Source: GCA-2715965 sp047608975 | GTDB taxonomy: Bacteria; Verrucomicrobiota; Verrucomicrobiia; Limisphaerales; JAYPXF01 | Length of the DNA: 64,000 nt | Direction of reading: 5' to 3' | Assembly: GCA_047608975.1 (NCBI GenBank) | Contig: JBLFYM010000010.1 | Span: forward strand, 1-64,000 | Shown: positions 42,327-51,718 of the stretch, piece by piece | How positions within the stretch are numbered: position 1 is the first letter of the stretch | Layout of the letters: the number at the start of each line of letters is the position of its first letter | The notes under the pieces: generated by a model | Databases searched by the model: none | Seen by the model: only the letters and a program-made list of their open reading frames with translations | What the model was told of the DNA's origin: nothing | Program-made: the position numbers and the translations under genes

Positions 42327-42504
42327 TTCGTCGTATCGCGCAGAACTTTTAAACGTCCGCGGTGGATTCGGAAATGAAATTCGGGTTCTCAGACTCAGTC
42401 CACACAAATGGGAACGAATCGAGACCAAGCCACCCAAACCGACATGTCGGGGCAATGCGCGATGGGGTTGAACCGCCTGACCGCCCTTGCTACCGTCCGC
42501 GCCG

Positions 42505-43485
42505 ATGCGAATCTTATCGGGCATTCAACCCTCCGGCACACTGCATATCGGAAACTATTTCGGGATGATGCGGCCGGCGATCGAGCTGCAGGACCGCGGC
42601 GAAGCCTATTACTTCATCGCGAACTATCATTCGATGACCTCGCTCTTCAATCCCGAAGAGCGACGCCAGAACAGCCTCGATGTCGCCCTGGATTTCCTCG
42701 CGTGCGGGCTGGATCCGAAACGCGCGGTTTTCTGGACCCAGTCCGATGTGCCGGAAGTGACCGAACTCGCCTGGCTGCTGAGTACTATCACCCCGATGGG
42801 ATTCCTCAATCGCTGCCACAGCTACAAGGACAAGAAGGCCAAGCTCGCCGACGGCGACGAAGACCGCGTCAATCACGGCCTCTTCGCCTATCCGGTGCTG
42901 ATGGCGGCGGATATCCTGATCTTCGATTCCAATCTGGTGCCGGTCGGCAAGGATCAAAAACAGCATCTCGAGGTCACCCGCGACATCGCCGTCAAATTCA
43001 ACAATCTCTACGGGGACACCTTCGTGATTCCAAAACCCGAGATCCGCGATGACGTGGCTCTGGTCCGGGGAACGGATGGTGAAAAGATGAGCAAGAGTTA
43101 CGGGAACACGATTGAGATATTCGGCCCGGAAAAAACCATCCGCAAAAAGATCATGTCCATCCCGATGGACAGCCGTGGCATGGAAGAACCCAAGCCCAAC
43201 GCCGAAGAGAACGTCGCCGTTCAACTCCTCAACCTGGTCGCTCCCGCTGACACTGCCAAAGAGACCGAAGACAAGCTGCGCGCTGGCGGATTCGGTTATG
43301 GCGACCTGAAGAAAACGCTTTTCGAAAACTACTGGAACCACTTTAAAGAACCGCGCCGCAAGCGGGAGGAACTGGCCAACAACCTCGACTACGTCCGGCA
43401 GGTTCTGAAGGAAGGTGCCGAACGCGCGCGCGAAGTCGCGACCGGAGTGCTGGAACGCGCCAAGAAGGCGAGCGGTCTGAACTGA
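42505..43485 (+). CDS. trpS: Tryptophanyl-tRNA synthetase
   Basis: The 326-residue class I synthetase starts MRILSGIQPSGTLHIGNYFG, where TLHIG is its HIGH motif, and has KMSKSYGNTI in the second half with the typical class Ic Trp-binding region (YHSMTSL, ILIFDSNLVPVGKDQKQHLE). It charges tRNA-Trp in the cytosol. ATG 42505 is preferred over an upstream TTG. A helical C-terminal extension (EELANNLDYVRQVLKEGAER) is normal for the family. Confidence 0.96.
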   Translation: MRILSGIQPSGTLHIGNYFGMMRPAIELQDRGEAYYFIANYHSMTSLFNPEERRQNSLDVALDFLACGLDPKRAVFWTQSDVPEVTELAWLLSTITPMGFLNRCHSYKDKKAKLADGDEDRVNHGLFAYPVLMAADILIFDSNLVPVGKDQKQHLEVTRDIAVKFNNLYGDTFVIPKPEIRDDVALVRGTDGEKMSKSYGNTIEIFGPEKTIRKKIMSIPMDSRGMEEPKPNAEENVAVQLLNLVAPADTAKETEDKLRAGGFGYGDLKKTLFENYWNHFKEPRRKREELANNLDYVRQVLKEGAERAREVATGVLERAKKASGLN

Positions 43486-43569
43486 GGCTACCCACCAATC
43501 ACCCCGATCACTGCCGCCATAGGAATATTCTGGAGCCGGGCTGAACGAACCTTTACTGAGTTCGGGAGG

Positions 43570-45006
43570 TCAGGGTTTGAGTTCGCCCCACATCTTGAGG
43601 AGCCGATCGACAACCTGCCCCGCAGTCTGCTCCTCGAACCAACAGGTGCCCAGCCAGGTTTCGTATCCGCCCAGTCGGAACTGCTTCGCCGACGGCAGAT
43701 AACCGCAGTAGCCACCGGCGTTCGAATGGGTGAACGATTTTGCGAAGGGACTCTTTCCTTTCAGTTCGAGTCCGATCTCCACCAACACTTCGTTGGGAAT
43801 CGCGGCGATGCCGACTTCGCCGACGCGAAAGACCTGGAGCGGCAACGGCATTCTTTTTGGGAGGCCGGCCATGGCCAGGGTACGATCCGCGTAAATTTCG
43901 GAGATGTTTTTCTTGGCGGGATTCTTGACGGCCGCCTGGGTCTTTCGCGCAGAAGCCAGCAACTCGCCATCTGGTTGTCTTACCGCGACCGAAATTTCGG
44001 AGAAGCGGGAACCGAGCGTGGCGGTGTCGCGGTACCTTACTTTCTTCAGTGCGGTGAAGGTTTTTCCCGCAACGTCGTTGGCCACTTCCTTCATCTTCTC
44101 ATACGCGGCCATACGCGGAACGCGTTTGGTGAAGTCGATGTTGTTGATATCGCCGCTGGTACCGTTGCTGAGCATGACAATGCAGGCGGGTTCCTGCCCG
44201 TTGGCGTTCATGAGCTGACGCATGCGCCGTGCAAAATAGCCGTAGTAGTCCGCCGAAATTGCCCCGCGTTTCACGCCCCCGACATAGTGGAGGGAATAGT
44301 TGGCGAGAATGGCCAGGGGTTTTCCGGCCGCTGATTGAACAGCCAGAAACGAGATCTCCGGATCAATCGGACCCGCCGGTTTGACGAGTTTGGGATTGCC
44401 ACGACCAGGATTCATTTTCACCCGATCGTCTTTTCTGCCGAAGGGATTTGTCGGCATTGCACCGGGTTCCAGATGCCAGCGGCGATTGAAGACCTGGCCA
44501 GGCTCCTGAGCAGAACCATGACCGATGCGGGCTGGCACAAGTTTATTCACGGCGCTTTTCACGGCATCCGCAATTCGTTTTGCAACGAAGGTCTGGTAGT
44601 CGTCCAGTTCCGCTGTGAGATCATAGCGGCTCTTCCCCAACAACGTCCCGGCGGAATGCGTATGCGTGGCCGACATCATCAGTTGGGATCGCTTCATACC
44701 CGTCGCGGCCTCGATCTGACGGGCCGCTTCTTCGTAGACCGGGCGCACAATGCCGAGCACATCACACACGACAAAGGCCACGCGGGTCGTGCCATCATCC
44801 AAGACCAGACACTTCGCCCATAACTCATCGTGAACGTCGTTGGCCGGGGAGGGGTGAAAGCTTCCGACAATGTTCTGCCCCAACGGCGGGGTGATATTGC
44901 TACGCGCGGCTCCCGCCCTGAAAACGGGTTTTGCCGCCTGGGCTGCCGGCGCGTTGGCGAGGAGCAGAAGCGAGAGGGAGGCGAGGAGGCGGAGAGAGAT
45001 GTTCAT
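43570..45006 (-). CDS. Secreted neutral/alkaline ceramidase-like hydrolase (second copy)
   Basis: The 478-residue protein has a signal peptide (MNISLRLLASLSLLLLANAP to AQA), then RAGAARSNITPPLGQNIVGS, the usual ceramidase N-terminal start. The zinc motif is MSATHTHSAGT, a further His lies in ILANYSLHYVGG, and the catalytic-region segment MLSNGTSGDINNIDF is present. Length matches the paralogue at 8721-10154, and both lack the C-terminal immunoglobulin-like domain of full ceramidases. Unlike that paralogue, it is not coupled to a haem-binding gene. Substrate unknown. Confidence 0.82.
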   Translation of the reverse strand: MNISLRLLASLSLLLLANAPAAQAAKPVFRAGAARSNITPPLGQNIVGSFHPSPANDVHDELWAKCLVLDDGTTRVAFVVCDVLGIVRPVYEEAARQIEAATGMKRSQLMMSATHTHSAGTLLGKSRYDLTAELDDYQTFVAKRIADAVKSAVNKLVPARIGHGSAQEPGQVFNRRWHLEPGAMPTNPFGRKDDRVKMNPGRGNPKLVKPAGPIDPEISFLAVQSAAGKPLAILANYSLHYVGGVKRGAISADYYGYFARRMRQLMNANGQEPACIVMLSNGTSGDINNIDFTKRVPRMAAYEKMKEVANDVAGKTFTALKKVRYRDTATLGSRFSEISVAVRQPDGELLASARKTQAAVKNPAKKNISEIYADRTLAMAGLPKRMPLPLQVFRVGEVGIAAIPNEVLVEIGLELKGKSPFAKSFTHSNAGGYCGYLPSAKQFRLGGYETWLGTCWFEEQTAGQVVDRLLKMWGELKP

Positions 45007-45218
45007 ACGTAAGATCCCCCGATCATTAACATGTGAATTGCCCGCGGCAATCGCGGATACTGGAGTATGGATACCTCGGGAGTGATTTCAAACGGGTGAT
45101 GCAAGGCTGATGACGCCGGCAGCGACCAGCGCGAATACGAGCAGAAGGAACGCTCCTCGTTCCTTCTCGCTCGCTGAATTGCATTTAATTGCGGGACTTC
45201 AGGCAGCCAATCGGCTAG

Positions 45219-46802
45219 TTGGAATCCGTGCCGGACAAAGACAAGCGAACCCGAGTGGCAGAATTTTCAGACGTGGCCTTGCGTCTGCATGCGGACGACT
45301 CGGTGGCGGTCTCCAAACGACCGATCATAGCCGGGACGCGGCTGGAAAACGGACCCGCGCCGTTGCAGGCCAACCAGACCATTCCCCCGGGGCACAAGAT
45401 CGCCCTGGTCGCTCGGGAGAAAGGCGCGCCGGTTCTGAAGTATGGACAGACTTTCGGCTTCGCCTCGGAAGCCATCGCGGCGGGTGATCACGTTCACACG
45501 CACAATGTTGAGCTGGGCAGCTTCGGCCGCGACTACGCGTTCAGTGAGGACGTCCGCCCCATGGCGGCTTACGCGGCGGATCAGGAGCAGATGTTCAAGG
45601 GTTTTCTGCGCCGCGATGGACGGGTGGGAACGCGCAACTACGTGGCCGTGATTTCCAGTGTGAACTGCTCCGCCTCGGTTTCGAAATATGTCGCCGAGCA
45701 TTTTGCCAATGGCGAGTTCCGCGAGCGTTTTCCCAACATCGATGGCGTGATCGCTTTCAAGCACACGAGCGGCTGTGCCAATGATCCGGGCGAACCGACC
45801 TTCGTGTTGCAGCGGGTGCTCGCAGGGATCGCGAGGCACCCGAATGTCGGCGGCTATCTGCTGATCGGTCTCGGCTGCGAGGTGAACCAGGTTCAGTCGG
45901 TGATCCGGAACCAGGGCTTGGAGACCAACGATCGCGACGGTCTGGCGCCCATCTCGATGGAGATCCAATCGTTGGGCGGCATTCGCAAAACGATCACCGC
46001 GGCGGTGGCAGCAGTGGAAGAGATGCTCCCCCGCGTGAACGCGATCGAACGTTCTCCGCAGCCACTTTCAAAACTGACGCTGGCGATGAACTGCGGCGGT
46101 TCGGACGGCAACAGCGGTATCACCGCCAACCCCGCGCTGGGTTTTGCCTCGGATGAACTGGTTCGACATGGTGCCTCCACGGTTCTCGCGGAAACGCCGG
46201 AGATCTATGGCGCGGAGCATCTGCTGACGCGCCGCGCGATCACCCGGGAGATCGGTGAGAAACTGATCGGATTCGTACATTGGTGGGAGGAACACGCGGC
46301 GAAACACGGCGTGTCGATCAACAACAATCCCAGCACCGGCAACAAGACGGGCGGGTTGACGACGATCTACGAAAAGAGCCTCGGGGCCGTGGCGAAAGGC
46401 GGCCGCGCTCCGTTGTCGGCCGTCTATCGCTATGCCGATCAGATTGACACGCCGGGTTTCTGTTTCATGGACACCCCGGGCTTCGACCCGGTGAGCATGA
46501 CCGGTCTCGTCGCTGGCGGTTGCAACGTGGGGGTCTTCACGACCGGGCGCGGCAGCGTCTATGGCTGCAAGCCGTCGCCGTCCATCAAGATTGCCACCAA
46601 CACCCCGCTCTACCACTGGATGGAGGAAGACATGGACCTCAACGCCGGTACGATTCTGGACGGAACGGAAAGTGTGGAAGAGGTTGGACAACGCATCTTC
46701 GACAAGATCGTTTCCGTGGCAAACGGGGAGCAGACAAAAAGTGAACTGGCGGGAGTGGGCGACGAAGAATTCGCGCCGTGGATCCTGGGCTCGGTACTCT
46801 GA
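45219..46802 (+). CDS. Altronate dehydratase (UxaA/GarD) family protein
   Basis: The 527-residue protein has an N-terminal SAF domain (about 20-95; ALRLHADDSVAVSKRPIIAG) and a GarD-type core with GFLRRDGRVGTRNYVAVISS, KHTSGCANDPGEP, LIGLGCEVNQV, LAMNCGGSDGNSGITANPAL and FTTGRGSVYGCKPSPSIKIA. The Cys/His ligands for the Fe or Mn site are present. It would dehydrate altronate or galactarate to a 2-keto-3-deoxy sugar acid. The start is uncertain: TTG 45219, GTG 45228 and GTG 45255 are all in frame and no ATG precedes the SAF domain. No uxu/gar neighbours are present. Confidence 0.88.
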   Translation: MESVPDKDKRTRVAEFSDVALRLHADDSVAVSKRPIIAGTRLENGPAPLQANQTIPPGHKIALVAREKGAPVLKYGQTFGFASEAIAAGDHVHTHNVELGSFGRDYAFSEDVRPMAAYAADQEQMFKGFLRRDGRVGTRNYVAVISSVNCSASVSKYVAEHFANGEFRERFPNIDGVIAFKHTSGCANDPGEPTFVLQRVLAGIARHPNVGGYLLIGLGCEVNQVQSVIRNQGLETNDRDGLAPISMEIQSLGGIRKTITAAVAAVEEMLPRVNAIERSPQPLSKLTLAMNCGGSDGNSGITANPALGFASDELVRHGASTVLAETPEIYGAEHLLTRRAITREIGEKLIGFVHWWEEHAAKHGVSINNNPSTGNKTGGLTTIYEKSLGAVAKGGRAPLSAVYRYADQIDTPGFCFMDTPGFDPVSMTGLVAGGCNVGVFTTGRGSVYGCKPSPSIKIATNTPLYHWMEEDMDLNAGTILDGTESVEEVGQRIFDKIVSVANGEQTKSELAGVGDEEFAPWILGSVL

Positions 46803-46861
46803 AGCAGCCGGCGGGGCTCATTCAATTAACCGCGGATTACTCGGATGGCACGGATGAGGTG

Positions 46862-46878
46862 CGGTGTCTCAGACACCG
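46862..46878. terminator. Perfect palindrome between convergent genes, possible terminator
   Basis: CGGTGTCT (46862-46869), one central C, and AGACACCG (46871-46878) form a perfect inverted repeat 60 bases after the dehydratase-family stop and before the 3' end of pxpA. It has no T-tract. Position favours a transcript end for one or both convergent genes. Confidence 0.4.
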
Positions 46879-47022
46879 GAATGGAGACCGGGTAATTTCT
46901 CTGAGAGGATGATTACACCGGTAATATCCGGGCAATCACGGGTGTGGCAGCGTTTTCGTTTTGTCGAAGAATCATTCCTCGGCCGCTCGTTTGGATGAGC
47001 CTCCGCCACGCCGGGCAACGGC

Positions 47023-47754
47023 TCAACCAAGCTCGTCCGCCAAGGCCCGGGCAACGCGCAGGGCGTTTTCTGAATCGCTGTGCACGCAAATGGTGCGGGC
47101 GTTCATGCCGACCGTGCTCCCAGCAATCGTCTTCATCCGACCCGTCTTATTGTACGACTGAACGCGGCTGACGATTTCCTTGAGATCCGAAAGGACGGCT
47201 CCGTCGGCTTCCCTATCAACCAAGGTTCCGTTCGGGCGATAGGCGCGGTCCGCAAAGATTTCCTCCCACACGCGCGCATCATGTCGGGCTGACGCTTCGA
47301 CGAGGTTGCCACCGGCCAGGGCAAAGATCTTCGCCTTGGGCCAGAAGCGCGTGACGGTTTCCAAATAGACAATCGCCAACGACGAATCCCGTTCCACATC
47401 GTGATAGAGCGCGCCGTGGAGCTTGATGTGACTGAGCTTCATCCGGTTGGAACGGGCAACCTGTTCCAATCCGCTGATCTGCTGAATGAGCAGCAGTTCG
47501 AAATCCGCCGGAGATATCTGACGCGATATGCGTCCGAAATTTTCACGATCCGGATATCCCGGATGAGCGCCGACGTGGACGCCTTCCTCGCGAGCCATGC
47601 GCACGCAATGGTCCATCGAACGCAGATCGCCCGCATGTCCGCCGCAGGCAATATTGGCCGAACTGATGGCGCGCATGAGTGCCCGCTGGCGGGACGGGCT
47701 CTCGCCTTCACCGAGATCGCAGTTCAGATCGAGTTTTTGAAAGTGTGCTTTCAC
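47023..47754 (-). CDS. pxpA: 5-oxoprolinase subunit A (LamB/YcsF family)
   Basis: I start at GTG 47754 (VKAHFQKLDLNCDLGEG), giving 243 residues, almost the length of E. coli PxpA; upstream residues to 47895 do not fit the family. Motifs are LDLNCDLGEG, ANIACGGHAGD, GVHVGAHPGYPD, LSHIKLHGALYHDVE and KTIAGSTVGMNARTICVHSD. With PxpB and PxpC it hydrolyses 5-oxoproline to glutamate using ATP in the cytosol. It follows pxpC by about 370 bases on the same strand, a gap that holds a repeat. Confidence 0.92.
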   Translation of the reverse strand: MKAHFQKLDLNCDLGEGESPSRQRALMRAISSANIACGGHAGDLRSMDHCVRMAREEGVHVGAHPGYPDRENFGRISRQISPADFELLLIQQISGLEQVARSNRMKLSHIKLHGALYHDVERDSSLAIVYLETVTRFWPKAKIFALAGGNLVEASARHDARVWEEIFADRAYRPNGTLVDREADGAVLSDLKEIVSRVQSYNKTGRMKTIAGSTVGMNARTICVHSDSENALRVARALADELG

Positions 47755-47929
47755 CGCTGAAGCAATTCCGGCGGTCGGTATTCTGCGGGCGGCTGTGGGG
47801 GCGCTCGAAAACAAACGCAACATGAACGCTATCACACCCAAGTATCTGCGGTTGTGCAAGATATAACGGTTGAGACTGAGGGTAAATGCGTCCAAGAGAC
47901 GCGTTGTTCAGAGGTTCCGAGAAGAAACT

Positions 47930-48055
47930 CCAAGCTTCAATAATATCCAATCTCGAAGCTTCAATCCGCGGCGGCGGGTGTAAGCCGGCGATTTTGATTG
48001 GATTTTGCATCTTGGGTTTTCATTGAAGCTTGAGTTTCGAGGCTTGGAATTTTTG
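47930..48055. repeat. Dispersed intergenic repeat, family A (copy 2, with inverted arms)
   Basis: The core GGGTGTAAGCCGGCGAT with GATTGGATTTT matches the copy at 12020-12110. The flanks hold inverted segments: CCAAGCTTCAAT and TCGAAGCTTCAAT on the left face CATTGAAGCTTGAG and CGAGGCTTGG on the right. It separates pxpC from pxpA. Confidence 0.5.
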
Positions 48056-48121
48056 CAATTCTGACCGCTCTTCGGTGACTCCTCCGGCACCATCCCACTC
48101 CTAATTACACCCGGCAGGATC

Positions 48122-49042
48122 TCAGGCCTCCAATGGCCGAAATCGCACCTTCTGGTTCGGCCGACATTGGACCAGCCAGGAAATATCGCGTGGATCGATC
48201 ATGCCCAATTTCGGGTACCCTCCAACGGTGGGGCCATCACGGAAGGTAACGATTGGCTGTCCGTTCCGGGGAATCTGAATGCTCCCAATCCGGACCGGCT
48301 CGCTGATCAATTCACCCGCGGATGATGCGGTCGAGCCGGTCAAATCGATCGGTTCGCCAGTCAACCGATAGCCCACGCGATCGCTCTGCGAGGAGACCAC
48401 CCATTCCTGCTCAAAGAAACTGGCGCGGGCCACCTCGTCGATCGCGTCCCACTGCGGACCCGGCCAGACGCGCAAGGCAGGTGGATTCAAATAGTCATGC
48501 TGTTCATCCCAGGAGGCACCCCGGGCACCGATGGAATCCGGCATCACGAGGCGGCGATCAATGGACCGACGTAAGATCTGGCCGGCCTGAATCGGCTCAC
48601 CGATTCCTGCCCGGACGGAGGCGCTGGAACTCCCGAACTTCTCCGGGCTGTCGAACCCACCCGCAATCGCGAGGTAGATCCAGACACCACTCCGGTTCGC
48701 CGGGAATACAACGGTACTCCCCACCATCATCTTCTCCGCATGCCAGACCGGGATGGTCGAACTCGCATCCGCTCCGGTCACCGCGAGCCAGCATTGCTGA
48801 AGCACGCGAAAACGTTGACCCTGCATCAACATCTCCAACACCGGCGCATCCGCGGGATTGTCGACCAGTACATTGGCCGCCCGGGCCGCGTGATCGTCCA
48901 TCGCGCCGCCCATGGGAACGCCAAACTTTCGCCAGCCGATCCGGCCGCCATCCTGCACCGTCACACCCATGCCGGGGGCGAGCACTTCGAGCACACTGGG
49001 GTTGCCTGAATCTGTCATCCTTTTACCCATTCCTCCCCGCAT
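48122..49042 (-). CDS. pxpC: 5-oxoprolinase subunit C (KipA/biotin-dependent carboxyltransferase-like)
   Basis: The 306-residue protein reads LEVLAPGMGVTVQDGGRIGW, RKFGVPMGGAMDDHAARAAN, then SSQSDRVGYRLTGEPIDLTG and IQIPRNGQPIVTFRDGPTVG, the standard PxpC/KipA pattern. It partners PxpB in the ATP-dependent 5-oxoprolinase. Its ATG 49042 shares a base with the pxpB stop, so they are coupled; ATG 49018 (MTDSGNPSVLEVL) is the alternative start. An older view of KipA as a sporulation kinase regulator is not relevant here. Confidence 0.93.
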   Translation of the reverse strand: MRGGMGKRMTDSGNPSVLEVLAPGMGVTVQDGGRIGWRKFGVPMGGAMDDHAARAANVLVDNPADAPVLEMLMQGQRFRVLQQCWLAVTGADASSTIPVWHAEKMMVGSTVVFPANRSGVWIYLAIAGGFDSPEKFGSSSASVRAGIGEPIQAGQILRRSIDRRLVMPDSIGARGASWDEQHDYLNPPALRVWPGPQWDAIDEVARASFFEQEWVVSSQSDRVGYRLTGEPIDLTGSTASSAGELISEPVRIGSIQIPRNGQPIVTFRDGPTVGGYPKLGMIDPRDISWLVQCRPNQKVRFRPLEA

Positions 49043-49719
49043 CAGTTCACCACGAACCGCACGCGGTCGCCGGCCTGAAGATAGAACTCTGTTTCCTCCG
49101 CCGGCGGATCAGGCTCGAAGAGCTTCACATCGGTCGAGCCGATCAGATTCCAGCCCCCCGGGTTCGGTATCGAATACACGCCCGTGTGTTCGCCACCGAT
49201 CGCCACCGAACCGGCCGGCACAGTTGGGCGCGGACTTTCCAAACGCGGCGTGTGCAGGCGCGCGTCCAACTCCCCCAAGTAGGGAAACCCGGGGGCGAAT
49301 CCCAGCATGTAAACCTTGTAAATCGTGCCGCTGTGAAGCCTCATCACTTCCTCTTTCGACAAACCAGTATGACTTGCGACCCGTTCCAGATCCTCTCCGT
49401 CATACCTTACCGGGATCTCCTTGATCGGGGCCGCCTTCAATTTGCGTTTGGCGACCTTCTCCAGTTGAGCGACCACCTGTTCGATCGGGCGATGGTGATG
49501 TTTGACATTCGGTTCGCCGAAAATCAGCAACACCGAGGTATAGGCGAGCACATACTCCCGCAGACCCTCGGGAGGATTTGATTCCAGTTCGAGGGCGATC
49601 GCCCGCCCTCGCTCGTAGGCTGCATCTCCGACTTCGTCAGAGAAATACAGCAACCAGGCGTTAGGCCCATATGGGATGCACTTCACGTGCGGAGGATGAA
49701 AACCGGGGCCGCGATTCAC
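49042..49719 (-). CDS. pxpB: 5-oxoprolinase subunit B (KipI family)
   Basis: This 225-residue protein shows the KipI/PxpB layout: YGPNAWLLYFSDEVGDAAYE, VLAYTSVLLIFGEPNVKHHH, EIPVRYDGEDLERVASHTGL, KVYMLGFAPGFPYLGELDAR and a C-terminal IGGEHTGVYSIPNPGGWNLI. Start MNRGPGFHPP at 49719. It is the first gene of the pxpB-pxpC-pxpA set and stops within the pxpC start. Confidence 0.93.
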   Translation of the reverse strand: MNRGPGFHPPHVKCIPYGPNAWLLYFSDEVGDAAYERGRAIALELESNPPEGLREYVLAYTSVLLIFGEPNVKHHHRPIEQVVAQLEKVAKRKLKAAPIKEIPVRYDGEDLERVASHTGLSKEEVMRLHSGTIYKVYMLGFAPGFPYLGELDARLHTPRLESPRPTVPAGSVAIGGEHTGVYSIPNPGGWNLIGSTDVKLFEPDPPAEETEFYLQAGDRVRFVVN

Positions 49720-49826
49720 AAGCGCAATAGTGCCCGAGTTACAAATTCACGCCCCCGGCCGCGGAAACTGTGGGGTTTCGACCGCCTAGTTGGAGACCTG
49801 GAAATTCCAAAATATTGTTCTCCACA

Positions 49827-49852
49827 ATTCCTTTGTCCCCCATTTCCCTGTC
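49827..49852. repeat. Family B repeat half-arm upstream of ribBA
   Basis: ATTCCTTTGTC (49827-49837) and ATTTCCCTGTC (49842-49852) reproduce the tandem 11-mers of the right arm of the inverted repeat at 21351-21420. The matching left arm is not seen here, so this is a partial copy. Confidence 0.5.
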
Positions 49853-49917
49853 TCCAATTCGGGTTCGGGAAAAATTGACTGTGGTACGCCCGCCCTTGCC
49901 GGTTATCGTCGCGCCAG

Positions 49918-51117
49918 ATGAGCAAGGGATTCGATTCCATTGAATCGGTAATCGCCGACATTCGCCGTGGTCGCATGGTAATTGTCGTCGATGACGCCGA
50001 TCGCGAGAACGAGGGCGACCTGGTGATGGCGGCCGAAAAGGTCACTGCCCGATCGGTAAACTTCATGGCGAAGCACGGGCGCGGACTGATCTGCGTTCCG
50101 ACCGCCGGCGACCGACTTCGGCAGTTGGGCATCGAACGTATGGTGACCCACAATCGCGAGACCTTTAAGACCGATTTCCAGGTGAGCGTGGATGCTGCGG
50201 AAGGAATCACCACCGGGATCAGCGCGGCGGATCGGGCCAAGACGATTCAGGTTCTCGCTGAGCCGCGATCGTTTCCGGAGGATCTGGTGCAGCCCGGACA
50301 CGTATTTCCGCTTCGGGCCAAGGCGGGCGGAGTGCTTCAACGAGCGGGTCATACGGAAGCTGCGGTGGATCTGGCCCGGCTCGCGGAGTGTCGGCCGGCC
50401 GGCGTGATCTGCGAGATCATGAAGGACGACGGCACCATGGCCCGTCTGCCGACGCTGAAACGATTCGCCACCAAGCACAAGCTGAAGATCTGTTCGATCG
50501 AAGAATTGATCAAATTCCGTCGGGATCGGGATCGGCTGATCGAACGGATTGAAGTGGTCAAGATGCCGACGGACTACGGTGAGTTTAATCTGCACCTCTA
50601 CCGGTCCACGATCGACGGGCAAAACCACATCGCGCTCGTCAAGGGCAAGGTGGACGGTCGCGCGCCGGTGCTGGTCCGCGTGCACAGCGAATGCCTGACC
50701 GGCGATGTATTCGGATCCCGACGTTGCGACTGCGGTCCGCAACTTCAGCAGGCCATGAAGCAGGTGGACGACGCCGGTGCCGGAGTGATTGTCTACATGC
50801 GGCAGGAAGGTCGCGGGATCGGTCTGCCGGCGAAGATCCAAGCCTACAAACTGCAGGAGGAAGGCCTGGATACCGTGGAAGCCAATCGCCGCCTGGGATA
50901 CCCGATGGACCTGCGCGAATACGGATTGGGAGCCCAAATCCTGGTCGATCTGGGAATCAAGAAAATCAAACTGCTCACGAATAATCCGAAGAAGGTGGTG
51001 GGCCTGGAAGGTTATGGCCTGGAGATCGTCAAGCAGGTGCCGATCAAGGTGAAACCCAATCCGCACAACAAGAAATATCTCAAGACCAAGAAGGAGAAGA
51101 TGGGGCATCTCATCTGA
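49918..51117 (+). CDS. ribBA: Bifunctional DHBP synthase / GTP cyclohydrolase II
   Basis: The 399-residue fusion has an N-terminal RibB domain (about 1-205; VVDDADRENEGDLVMAAEKV, PGHVFPLRAK, GHTEAAVDLARLA) and a C-terminal RibA domain (about 205-390). RibA signatures are the zinc site DVFGSRRCDCGPQL and YMRQEGRGIGL. It feeds both precursors of riboflavin: dihydroxybutanone phosphate from ribulose 5-phosphate and the pyrimidine from GTP. The C-terminus is Lys-rich. ribH follows by 37 bases. No FMN riboswitch is recognisable upstream. Confidence 0.96.
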   Translation: MSKGFDSIESVIADIRRGRMVIVVDDADRENEGDLVMAAEKVTARSVNFMAKHGRGLICVPTAGDRLRQLGIERMVTHNRETFKTDFQVSVDAAEGITTGISAADRAKTIQVLAEPRSFPEDLVQPGHVFPLRAKAGGVLQRAGHTEAAVDLARLAECRPAGVICEIMKDDGTMARLPTLKRFATKHKLKICSIEELIKFRRDRDRLIERIEVVKMPTDYGEFNLHLYRSTIDGQNHIALVKGKVDGRAPVLVRVHSECLTGDVFGSRRCDCGPQLQQAMKQVDDAGAGVIVYMRQEGRGIGLPAKIQAYKLQEEGLDTVEANRRLGYPMDLREYGLGAQILVDLGIKKIKLLTNNPKKVVGLEGYGLEIVKQVPIKVKPNPHNKKYLKTKKEKMGHLI

Positions 51118-51154
51118 AGTTGCCGTTCTCCATTCTCGAACCACCAAACCTGTC

Positions 51155-51631
51155 GTGCTGAAGCAGAACCTGAAATCACGCGCAAAGAAGAGCGGCGGCC
51201 GCTACGCCATCGTCGCCTCCAAGTATAACGCTCGCTACGTGAACAGCATGCTGCGCGCGGCCAAACGCGAACTGACGGATGCGGGTGCGGAAGTGCAGGT
51301 GATTCGGGTACCCGGTGCCTATGAGATTCCGGTGGTCGTCGGTGAACTCGCGCGGCGGAACAACCCGGACACAGTCTTGTCCGGCATCATTTGCCTCGGT
51401 GTGATCATGCGCGGCGCCACCACCCACGCGCAGCATATCGGGGACGCTGTAAGCGATGCGTTGGCCCAGGCTCAGGTGCTCTACGGCGTTCCGGTGATCC
51501 ATGAAGTCCTGTTATTCGAAGATCACGAACAGGCCCGCGTCCGCTGTCTCAATACCGATTTCAACCGCGGAAATGAAGCCGCGCAAACCGCCCTTCAAAT
51601 GGGACGGGTGATGAGGTCGTTGAAGGGTTGA
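51155..51631 (+). CDS. ribH: 6,7-dimethyl-8-ribityllumazine synthase
   Basis: The 158-residue protein begins with a basic extension (MLKQNLKSRAKKSGGRYAIV) from GTG 51155. It has the lumazine synthase core: SKYNARYVNSML, RVPGAYEIPVVV, LGVIMRGATTHAQHIGDAV with the catalytic His, and NRGNEAAQTALQMGRVM. It condenses the RibA-derived pyrimidine with the RibB product. It is part of the ribBA-ribH operon. The stop is followed by nine G residues (51633-51641). Confidence 0.95.
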   Translation: MLKQNLKSRAKKSGGRYAIVASKYNARYVNSMLRAAKRELTDAGAEVQVIRVPGAYEIPVVVGELARRNNPDTVLSGIICLGVIMRGATTHAQHIGDAVSDALAQAQVLYGVPVIHEVLLFEDHEQARVRCLNTDFNRGNEAAQTALQMGRVMRSLKG

Positions 51632-51718
51632 AGGGGGGGGGCTTAACTTTGCCCACACCACTCTCAGCGCGCATCCGTTGTTCTGTTCGTGGTGTTTTTG
51701 CTGGGCGGGACCGATCCC

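Noticed and set aside
42258..42504. M-box (ykoK) magnesium riboswitch ahead of mgtE
   Set aside because: Hairpins are present, but the conserved M-box core is not. Only an unspecified leader structure is claimed.
49720..49917. FMN riboswitch ahead of ribBA
   Set aside because: The conserved FMN-element segments are not recognisable. The region instead holds the family B repeat half-copy.
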